11,130 bases of DNA, from NCBI GenBank assembly GCA_938091985.1, contig CALKOE010000245.1, positions 1 to 11,130 on the forward strand. Direction: 5' to 3'. This DNA comes from an uncultured Acidimicrobiales bacterium (GTDB lineage: Bacteria > Actinomycetota > Acidimicrobiia > Acidimicrobiales > Aldehydirespiratoraceae). Both the position numbers and the translations under genes were made by a program. Under the pieces are notes generated by a model. That model worked only from the letters and a program-made list of their open reading frames with translations, ran no database searches and was not told the origin of the DNA. Below are positions 5,571-11,130 of the stretch, piece by piece; position 1 is the first letter of the stretch, and each line of letters opens with the position of its first letter.

Positions 5571-5576
5571 CCTGCC

Positions 5577-6422
5577 GTGATCGGTCGTTGGGTGACACAC
5601 GCCCTCATCTATCTGTCGTTGTGTTCCACCGTCTCCTTGGTGTGGGTGCTCTTGACCGACGGCACTGTCGACGACCTGAAGGACTACGCAGCGACACCCG
5701 GCGACGCGCTCACTGTGAGCTTCTGGCCGGTCTGGTTCTGGCTGCTCTGGGGAACCGCCGTCGCGATGCACGGCGCGGTGGTGCTCGGCCGCCTTGTTCC
5801 CGGGCGGCGCCGGCGTCTTGCGGCGCGGGGTTCGGTGCAGCGACCGGGCCGTCGCCACGTGGTGGCCATGTTCACCGACCTGTCGGGGAGCACCGAGACC
5901 AACGAGCGTCTGGGCGATGTGGCGTGGGCGCAACTCGTTGCCGACCACCGACGAACCGTGCGCGAACTGATGGCGCGGCACGGAGGCAAAGAAGTGAGCA
6001 CCCAGGGCGACGGATTCTTCGTGCGGTTCTACGAACCGGGTCCTGCTGTCGAATGCGCGCTGGCGATTCAACTGAGGTGCAAGGAGGAGCGTGCCCTCGG
6101 GTCAGACCTGCCCCCGGTGCGCATCGGCATTCACCAGGGCGAGGCCGTGCATGGCGACGACGACGTCTTGGGTCAGGTCGTGAACGTTGCGGCTCGACTC
6201 CTCGAGGTAGCCGCACCCCACGAGATCGTCGTGACGGAACCGGTCGCCGACGGCGCCGATCCGGCAGTGCTGCAAGATCGAGGTTTGGTGAATCTGAAGG
6301 GCATCGCCCAGCCGCGGCACCTTCTCTCGGTGAGCTGGGACCCAGCGGCGCCGGTAGCGACTCTCCATCGCGCCCAGAGCCGTCGCCGACGACGCGCCGA
6401 TGAGTGGCGTCGTCGTCGCTGA
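5577..6422 (+). CDS. 2TM-domain class III adenylate cyclase
   Basis: 281 residues: an N-terminal 2TM domain (helices about 8-27 and 50-70, with the family's H-x3-Y near helix 1 and a W-rich start plus His in helix 2) joined by an Arg-rich linker to a class III nucleotide cyclase domain (about 93-250). Metal-binding Asp101 (FTDLSGST) and Asp145 (TQGDGF), substrate-selecting Lys138 and Asp196, and transition-state Asn203 and Arg207 are all present, so it should make cAMP as a homodimer. The last 13 residues are mostly arginine. GTG at 5577 is chosen because the first helix begins there and a -10 box precedes it by six bases. The YchJ-like gene follows after six bases. The sensed signal is unknown. 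Confidence 0.88.
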   Translation: MIGRWVTHALIYLSLCSTVSLVWVLLTDGTVDDLKDYAATPGDALTVSFWPVWFWLLWGTAVAMHGAVVLGRLVPGRRRRLAARGSVQRPGRRHVVAMFTDLSGSTETNERLGDVAWAQLVADHRRTVRELMARHGGKEVSTQGDGFFVRFYEPGPAVECALAIQLRCKEERALGSDLPPVRIGIHQGEAVHGDDDVLGQVVNVAARLLEVAAPHEIVVTEPVADGADPAVLQDRGLVNLKGIAQPRHLLSVSWDPAAPVATLHRAQSRRRRRADEWRRRR

Positions 6423-6428
6423 AGGACG

Positions 6429-6809
6429 ATGATGCAGAAGACTCTGAACTGTCCATGCGGCGGCGGGAGCCCGTTTGCCGAATGCTGCGGCCCGATTCAC
6501 GACGGCACCAAACCTGCCGCGACAGCGGAAGCCTTGATGCGCTCGCGGTATGCCGCGTTCGTGGTGGGCAACGACGACTACCTCCTTCAGTCGTGGGCGC
6601 CCGAGAGTCGGCCGAGCCGCCTCACCTTGGACCCGGGGCAACGCTGGACCGGACTCGAGATCCTGGCCACCGCTGACGGCCGGGAGCTCTCCGCTGTGGG
6701 AGAGGTCGAGTTCATCGCGCACTACGAGATCGATGGAGTCCCCGGATCGATGCGGGAACGCAGCCGGTTTCGGCGCGAGGCCGGCCGCTGGGTCTACGTC
6801 GACGGCTGA
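6429..6809 (+). CDS. YchJ/UPF0225-family SEC-C protein
   Basis: 126 residues. An N-terminal SEC-C zinc motif (Cys8, Cys10, Cys19, Cys20, in CPCGGG and CCGP) leads into a small NTF2-like fold with ATAEALMRSRYAAF at 31-44, the hallmark of YchJ proteins, and ends with the GRWVYVDG strand. The second, C-terminal SEC-C motif of some longer members is absent. The function of the family is not established; SEC-C motifs usually bind zinc and assist protein contacts. The start is either of two adjacent ATGs; AAGGA at 6422-6426 is better spaced for the second (6432). It lies six bases after the cyclase, so the two are probably co-transcribed. Confidence 0.88.
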   Translation: MMQKTLNCPCGGGSPFAECCGPIHDGTKPAATAEALMRSRYAAFVVGNDDYLLQSWAPESRPSRLTLDPGQRWTGLEILATADGRELSAVGEVEFIAHYEIDGVPGSMRERSRFRREAGRWVYVDG

Positions 6810-6833
6810 GCGATCCGGTCCCGCGATCTGGTC

Positions 6834-6839
6834 GATACT
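6834..6839 (+). promoter_or_regulatory. -10 box candidate for the small membrane protein gene
   Basis: GATACT, a near match to TANNNT-type boxes, lies five bases before the ATG at 6845, with no ribosome site between. The gene may therefore have its own leaderless promoter besides read-through from the gene before it. Confidence 0.4.
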
Positions 6840-6844
6840 GGGGC

Positions 6845-7210
6845 ATGTCGAGTTCCACGGCGCGTTCCGGTGTGGTCGCTTCGGTGGTCGCCGCAGTGAT
6901 CGCGTCGTTCGTGGTGGCGGTCGTGATCGGGATCGGCGCCATCGTCGTGGAGGATCAGTTCGAGCTGGGCTTTGGCGTGCTCTTTGCCGCGGTCCTCGCG
7001 GGATCACTTGTGTTGTCGATCATCCCTGCGCTGGCGATCGGCGCCGTGCTCGGTGCGGTCGGACGACCCTGGCTCGCGTTCCTGGTCGCTCCGCTTGCTG
7101 GTGCAGCGCTGGGTTCCCTCATCGGTGCGAGCGGGGTGGGGGCCGGTCTTCTCGGCGGCGCGGTGGCCGCGCTGGTGTTCGTGCGGTTCGAGCCGCAGGC
7201 CCGGCTCTGA
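6845..7210 (+). CDS. small multi-pass membrane protein, unknown function
   Basis: 121 residues, strongly hydrophobic and rich in Ala, Val and Gly. Likely membrane helices are about 9-34, 42-72, and 77-114 (probably two), so three or four passes. The only charged positions are near the ends and in one short loop (EDQFE at 36-40). Glycine-zipper-like spacing (GASGVGAGLLGGAV at 94-107) suggests tight helix packing. No family is recognised. It starts 35 bases after the YchJ-like gene on the same strand and ends convergently with the CBS gene 13 bases later, where AGCGC-CC-GCGCT forms a short dyad. Confidence 0.7.
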   Translation: MSSSTARSGVVASVVAAVIASFVVAVVIGIGAIVVEDQFELGFGVLFAAVLAGSLVLSIIPALAIGAVLGAVGRPWLAFLVAPLAGAALGSLIGASGVGAGLLGGAVAALVFVRFEPQARL

Positions 7211-7223
7211 TCGAGCGCCCGCG

Positions 7224-7625
7224 CTAGTCGACAGAGTCGAGGAGCGGCCCGAGCAGATCGCGGATCGAGGTGATGCCCAGCGCTCCGTCCTCGCGGCGGA
7301 CGAGCAGATGCCGCACTCCGGCGACGAGCATCGTGTCGGCAGCGTCGGCGATCGGAGTGGTGGAAGCGACTTCGACGACGTCTCGAGTCATGACATCGAT
7401 CGCCCACGCGGCGGGGTCGTTGGCGACGGCGCGCACGATGTCTCGCTCGGTGACGATGCTCGTCGCTCCTTCGTGACCGCCGACGACCAGTGCGCCGACC
7501 GACGACCGATCCATGTGGCGAGCGAGTGTCTCCAGGTCGTCGGACTGGCTCGCCATCTCCATGTCGAAGGCGGTGACGGATGCGACGGGGCAGGTGGCGT
7601 CGATGGCGGGCGCGGGTTCGGACAT
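7224..7625 (-). CDS. CBS-pair protein
   Basis: 133 residues that consist of almost only a Bateman module: CBS 1 at about 15-70, ending in the signature SIVTERDIVRAV (56-67), and CBS 2 at about 77-130, ending in GALGITSIRDLL (114-125). Such modules bind adenosine ligands (AMP, ATP, SAM) and act as energy or stress sensors; stand-alone forms in actinobacteria are often found with stress genes. No output domain is attached, so it must act on another protein, which cannot be named. It is divergent from the PPOX gene at 7735. A TAGCTT box six bases before the ATG suggests a leaderless transcript. Confidence 0.88.
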   Translation of the reverse strand: MSEPAPAIDATCPVASVTAFDMEMASQSDDLETLARHMDRSSVGALVVGGHEGATSIVTERDIVRAVANDPAAWAIDVMTRDVVEVASTTPIADAADTMLVAGVRHLLVRREDGALGITSIRDLLGPLLDSVD

Positions 7626-7631
7626 GGCCCG

Positions 7632-7637
7632 AAGCTA
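7632..7637 (-). promoter_or_regulatory. -10 box candidate for the CBS gene
   Basis: On the minus strand this reads TAGCTT (TANNNT), then CGGGCC and the ATG at 7625. Spacing of six bases and no ribosome site point to a leaderless transcript. Confidence 0.5.
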
Positions 7638-7734
7638 CGAAGCCTGACCCACGACGAGAAGGGTCGGAGGTCCCGGTGTCGCGGTGTTGCGGGTTTGCGG
7701 CACCTGTTGACACTGCACGTGGGAGGCTTCCGGA

Positions 7735-8211
7735 ATGGATGAACTCGACGTCGCCGGCCCCGCATTTCTCGAGATGGCGCACCGCATCGTGTGGTGCACG
7801 GTCGCAACGGTCGAGCCCGATGGTGGGGCTCGTACGCGGATTCTGCACCCGATCTGGGAGTGGGACGGGGAGCGGCTGACCGGATGGATCGCAACGGCGC
7901 CGACACCAATCAAGGCGCGAGCGATCGACGCCGATCCGAAGATCTCCCTGACCTACTGGGATCCCACGCAGGACACCTGCACGGCCGAGTGTCGGGCCGA
8001 GTGGATCGACGATGCCGATCGTGAGGCCCTCTGGGCCCGCTTCGTGGATGGTCCGGCACCGGTTGGTTATGACCCGGCCATCATTCCGCCTTGGGCCGAG
8101 GGGCCCCTGTCGCCCGCATTCTCGGGCTGGAAGCTCGAGCCGTATCGACTACGGGTGATGCCCGGGCAGGCGATGCTCGACGGTCAAGGGTTGCTGCTCT
8201 GGCGCGAGTGA
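7735..8211 (+). CDS. PPOX-fold flavin/deazaflavin-binding protein
   Basis: 158 residues of the pyridoxamine 5'-phosphate oxidase-like split-barrel superfamily. The N-terminal half has the usual strands: VWCTVATVEPDG at 19-30, RTRILHPIWEW at 33-43 and, after a short loop, the T-P-I-K-A-R-A-I-D-A-D-P helix start at 57-68, typical of this group of actinobacterial oxidoreductases. The C-terminal part (WEKLEPYRLRV-like, near 133-143) closes the barrel. FMN or F420 could be the cofactor; sequence alone does not decide. It differs from the flavin protein at 989-1438 and is not a duplicate of it. GGGAGG at 7721-7726 gives a good ribosome site eight bases before the ATG. The amidohydrolase follows after 42 bases. 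Confidence 0.82.
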   Translation: MDELDVAGPAFLEMAHRIVWCTVATVEPDGGARTRILHPIWEWDGERLTGWIATAPTPIKARAIDADPKISLTYWDPTQDTCTAECRAEWIDDADREALWARFVDGPAPVGYDPAIIPPWAEGPLSPAFSGWKLEPYRLRVMPGQAMLDGQGLLLWRE

Positions 8212-8219
8212 CTGTGCGG

Positions 8220-8247
8220 TACCGTCGGGCCTCGATCTACAGGGGGG
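8220..8247 (+). promoter_or_regulatory. possible promoter and strong ribosome site before the amidohydrolase
   Basis: TACCGT at 8220-8225 fits TANNNT, and AGGGGGG at 8241-8247 lies six bases before the GTG at 8254. The ribosome site is convincing and fixes the start; the -10 call is tentative, as the gene could be read through from 7735. Confidence 0.4.
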
Positions 8248-8253
8248 CACGAC

Positions 8254-10011
8254 GTGCTGGACAAAGTGATCAAGGGCGGCACGATCGTCGACGGGTCCGG
8301 AGGCGCTTCCTACGCGGGCGACGTCGGTGTCCGCGACGGAAAGATCGTGGCGGTCGGCGAGACGGTCGACGAGGCCGCGCACGAGACCATCGACGCCGAT
8401 GGAGCGTTGGTCACCCCGGGCTGGGTCGATCTCCATACGCACTACGACGGGCAGATCAGCTGGGACAGCGAGATGGCGCCGTCGTCGATGAACGGGGTGA
8501 CCACCGCGGTGATGGGGAACTGTGGCGTCGGGTTCGCCCCGGTCGCCCCGGGCGGCGAGAAGGAACTCATCGAGCTCATGGAGGGGGTCGAGGACATCCC
8601 AGGCACCGCGCTCTATGAGGGCATGGAGTGGGGCTCCTGGGAGACGTTCCCTGAGTATCTCGACTACATCGGAGAGCGGGAGTACGCCCTCGACATCGGC
8701 GCGCAGGTCGCCCATGGAGCACTGCGCTACTACGTGATGGGTGATCGCGGCGCGGACAATGAGGACGCGACCGAATCCGACATCGCTGAGATGGGGCGAC
8801 TTGTTGCCGAGGCCGTCGACGCCGGCGCGGTCGGTTTCAGCACGTCTCGCACGATTGGTCACCGCGCCCTTTGGGGGAAGCCCGTCCCGGGCACGTTCGC
8901 CCCGTTCGAGGAGCTGCGGGCAATCTGCGCAGCCATGGTCTCGACCGGCAAGGGCGTGTTCGAGATGATTCCGTCGGGCACGGTCGGCCAACTCGAACGC
9001 CTGGGTGGCGAACCCTTCACCCTGCAAGAAGAACACGGCCTGATGGCGCGGGTCTCGAAGGAGACGGGGTGCCGGGTCACTTTCACGCTCGTGCAGTCGC
9101 CCGACTATCCGCCCGACACGTGGCGTGAACTCCTCGAGCTCACAGAAGCGGCGAACGCGAGCGGGGCCGACCTCTACCCCCAGGTGCCCTCTCGGCCGAT
9201 CGGGTTCGTGACCGGGCTCACCGGGTACCACGCGTTTCAACGTCGCCCGTCCTACATGCGCATCGCACACCTCCCGATCGCCGATCGCGTGGCGGAGATG
9301 CGCAAGCCCGAGGTGCGGTCGGCAATCCTTGGTGAGGACGATGTGCCCGTGGAAGAGCCGGGTTCGATGGAGAACCTCTACACCCTGTTCCTGGGAGCGG
9401 CCGCCCTCACCTACCCGCTCACCGACCCCGTCAACTACGAGCCGACCATGGATCAGATGCTCGGAGCGCGGGCAGCTGATGGCCAGGATCCGATCGAGAT
9501 CCTCTACGACTTCCTGCTCGAGGACGATGGCCTCGCCATGGGTTCGCTTGCGGGCGTCGACCTGAAGGCGAGTCAAGACGTGTTGCGCGAGATGTTGCTG
9601 CACCCGGCGACCGTGACGGGACTCAGTGATGCCGGCGCTCATGTCACCCTGATCTGCGACGGCACGATGCCAACCACGCAGCTCGGCTTCTGGACACGCG
9701 ACCGCAGCCGCGGCGAGCAACTTCCGATCGAGTTCCTGGTCGCCAAGCAGACCTCTCGCAATGCCGCGCTCTACGGGTTCTCCGATCGCGGTTCGCTCAC
9801 CGTCGGCAAGCGGGCCGACATCAACGTGATCGATCACGGCGCCATCAGTGTCGGCAAACCGCGGGCCCGTCAGGACCTGCCCGGTGGCGGCAGCCGGTTG
9901 ATTCAACCGGTGAGCGGGTATCTCGCGACGATGGTGAACGGCGTGGTCACGCGTCGCCACGATGCCGACACCGGTGAACGACCCGGGCGCCTCGTTCGGA
10001 GCATGAAGTGA
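8254..10011 (+). CDS. amidohydrolase, D-aminoacylase-like
   Basis: 585 residues of the amidohydrolase superfamily (N-acyl-D-amino-acid deacylase-like group). Visible parts: the N-terminal beta-sandwich with IVDGSG and DGKIVAVG, metal ligands HTHYD at 61-65, Cys90 in GNCGVGF, the VEDIP block near 112, the catalytic Asp459 in LSDAGAHV, and the C-terminal KRADINVID sandwich return. The two His ligands that complete the zinc site in Alcaligenes D-aminoacylase (His220, His250) have no clear counterpart: the matching places read FEMIPSG and FTLVQSP. It therefore belongs to a divergent subfamily, and the D-amino acid substrate should not be assumed. GTG at 8254 follows a strong ribosome site. Its stop overlaps the next start, so the two act in one operon. 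Confidence 0.88.
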   Translation: MLDKVIKGGTIVDGSGGASYAGDVGVRDGKIVAVGETVDEAAHETIDADGALVTPGWVDLHTHYDGQISWDSEMAPSSMNGVTTAVMGNCGVGFAPVAPGGEKELIELMEGVEDIPGTALYEGMEWGSWETFPEYLDYIGEREYALDIGAQVAHGALRYYVMGDRGADNEDATESDIAEMGRLVAEAVDAGAVGFSTSRTIGHRALWGKPVPGTFAPFEELRAICAAMVSTGKGVFEMIPSGTVGQLERLGGEPFTLQEEHGLMARVSKETGCRVTFTLVQSPDYPPDTWRELLELTEAANASGADLYPQVPSRPIGFVTGLTGYHAFQRRPSYMRIAHLPIADRVAEMRKPEVRSAILGEDDVPVEEPGSMENLYTLFLGAAALTYPLTDPVNYEPTMDQMLGARAADGQDPIEILYDFLLEDDGLAMGSLAGVDLKASQDVLREMLLHPATVTGLSDAGAHVTLICDGTMPTTQLGFWTRDRSRGEQLPIEFLVAKQTSRNAALYGFSDRGSLTVGKRADINVIDHGAISVGKPRARQDLPGGGSRLIQPVSGYLATMVNGVVTRRHDADTGERPGRLVRSMK

Positions 10012-11130
10012 GCGCCGTCGAAGAGTGGGACGCCATCGTTGTCGGTTCCGGCCCCGGTGGTCTCACGACTGCGGCCTGTCTGGGTTCGTCCGGGAAACGG
10101 GTTCTGGTGCTGGAGCGCCACGACGTCGCCGGCGGCAACACCCAGGTCTTTCGTCGCCACCACGGCGACGACTGGTACGAGTTCGACGTGGGCGTCCATT
10201 ACATCGGTGAGTGCGGCCCCGGTGGGCTGTTCACCAACATCTTCAATGCGCTCGGTGTGGGCGAGCGCATGAGCTTCAGTCAGCTCGATCCTGATGGGTT
10301 CGACACGCTCCACTTCCCGGACTTCGAGTTCCGCGTTCCGGCGAGCTGGGAGGAATACGAACGTCGGATGATCGAGCGGTTCCCCAATGATCGAGCCGGC
10401 ATCGAGCGCAGCATGAGCGTGCTTCACACCGTCGCGGAGGAGAGCCGCTTGCTGTTCGGTGAAGACCGCGAGACCTTTGACCGGTGGGCCTTCCGGCCGC
10501 TCTCGGAGCTGTTCGAGGAGGCTGAACTCTCGCAGGAAGCATGCGCCGTTCTCGACCATTGGTCGGGTCTGTACGCAGGTGGCCCGAAGCAGACCGCCGT
10601 GATCATGCACGCCCGGATGGTCGGCCATTACATGGGTGGCGCCTACTACCCGGAGGGCGGCGGCCAGATGATCGCGGCCCGCTTGATGCAGGCAGTCGAG
10701 GCATGCGGTGGCGAGATCAGAACGTTGTCGCCGGTGGGTCGGATCATCGTCGAGGACGGTGCCGCGGTAGGCGTGGAGCTCGAGAACGGCGACATCGCCC
10801 ACGCACCGATCGTGGTCGGCAACGGCGACTACCGGCGCATGGTGACCGATCTCATCGGAGCGGAGCACCTCGCTCCCGCCACGGTCACGTGGGCCGAGGA
10901 AGCCGAGATGACGCTCGGTCTCGTGTGTGTCTACGTTGCAGTCGACAAGGAAATCGACGGACCCAACACGAACTACTTCGTGTTCCCCGACTATCGCACC
11001 GACGAGCTCTACGAGACCCTGGACCAGGGCGAACTGCCCGATGGCGAGGTTCCCTTTGCCTACATCGCGATGGCGTCGCGGAAGGACCCCGGCAACGCAG
11101 AACTGTGCCCTCCTGGCCAGACCAACTTCC
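10008..11130 (+). CDS. FAD-dependent oxidoreductase, RetSat/CrtI-like (3' end missing)
   Basis: Open for 374 codons to the window edge. The GTG at 10008 overlaps the amidohydrolase stop as GTGA, with GGAG (9998-10001) six bases before it. The N-terminus shows the Rossmann FAD motif IVVGSGPGGL (10-19) and VLVLERHDVAGG (about 30-41), then FDVGVHYIGE, typical of all-trans-retinol saturase and carotenoid isomerase/desaturase relatives. YYPEGGGQM followed by LSPVGRIIVEDG and VVGNGDY is the second half of the FAD and substrate region in this family. The substrate is probably a hydrophobic polyene or related lipid, an inference. No carotenoid genes are seen nearby, so a link with the amidohydrolase substrate is the better clue. 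The C-terminus is outside the window. Confidence 0.85.
   Translation, partial: MSAVEEWDAIVVGSGPGGLTTAACLGSSGKRVLVLERHDVAGGNTQVFRRHHGDDWYEFDVGVHYIGECGPGGLFTNIFNALGVGERMSFSQLDPDGFDTLHFPDFEFRVPASWEEYERRMIERFPNDRAGIERSMSVLHTVAEESRLLFGEDRETFDRWAFRPLSELFEEAELSQEACAVLDHWSGLYAGGPKQTAVIMHARMVGHYMGGAYYPEGGGQMIAARLMQAVEACGGEIRTLSPVGRIIVEDGAAVGVELENGDIAHAPIVVGNGDYRRMVTDLIGAEHLAPATVTWAEEAEMTLGLVCVYVAVDKEIDGPNTNYFVFPDYRTDELYETLDQGELPDGEVPFAYIAMASRKDPGNAELCPPGQTNF

Noticed and set aside
5412..5576. Upstream extension of the cyclase frame from a TTG at 5412
   Set aside because: No ribosome site, no homology, and it would put 55 odd residues before the 2TM domain; the GTG at 5577 has a -10 box at six bases.
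7646..7665. GACCC-N10-GGGTC dyad as an operator or terminator
   Set aside because: Five-base G+C-rich arms with a ten-base gap are expected by chance in such DNA.
7707..7712. Perfect TTGACA as a -35 box for the PPOX gene at 7735
   Set aside because: No TANNNT box at 16-18 bases downstream; that position already overlaps the start codon region.
8149..9960. 603-codon open frame antisense to the amidohydrolase
   Set aside because: A shadow frame typical of G+C-rich genes; the plus strand carries the recognisable motifs.
9903..10868. 321-codon minus-strand frame over the 3' genes
   Set aside because: It is antisense to the FAD oxidoreductase, which has a clear Rossmann motif and stays open to the window edge.

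Overview
The window reads as ordinary chromosome from a G+C-rich actinomycete. The case for Actinomycetota is direct: a CrgA-type divisome protein, a Dcd of the mycobacterial type, a Usp/flavin-protein/NarL-regulator cluster, and several promoters with a TANNNT box only 5-9 bases before the start codon (leaderless style). The overall flavour (a D-aminoacylase-like amidohydrolase, a RetSat-like flavoprotein, a cysteine-rich lipoprotein) suggests the Acidimicrobiia, but that narrower placement is inference. No rRNA, tRNA, CRISPR array, insertion sequence or phage gene was seen.

Layout. (1) 1-1438, minus strand: a stress operon of a flavin-binding PPOX-like protein, a tandem universal stress protein and a NarL-type response regulator cut by the window edge, with a DosR-like operator upstream. 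(2) 1538-2826, plus: tdk and dcd, two nucleotide enzymes that feed dTTP synthesis. (3) 2872-3156, minus: crgA, flanked on both sides by inverted pairs of DnaA-box-like sequences. (4) 3266-5298, minus: a probable operon of a cysteine-rich lipoprotein, a thiolase-fold protein with no catalytic residues, and a small membrane-anchored zinc-ribbon protein. (5) 5299-5576: a divergent intergenic region with two strong stem-loops and another DnaA box. (6) 5577-7210, plus: a 2TM-class III adenylate cyclase, a YchJ-like SEC-C protein and a small multi-pass membrane protein. (7) 7224-7625, minus: a stand-alone CBS-pair protein. (8) 7735-11130, plus: a second PPOX-fold protein, then an amidohydrolase whose stop overlaps the start of a FAD oxidoreductase that runs off the window.

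How the parts fit. The first operon resembles the Rv3134c-devR-devS arrangement of M. tuberculosis and points to hypoxia or dormancy signalling. tdk and dcd supply thymidine nucleotides by salvage (thymidine to dTMP) and de novo (dCTP to dUMP). Next to them lie a cell-division gene and a cluster of DnaA boxes, so replication, precursor supply and division sit side by side. The most unusual items are the DnaA-box cluster, the catalytically empty thiolase, the DosR-like box and the structured element at 5314-5407.
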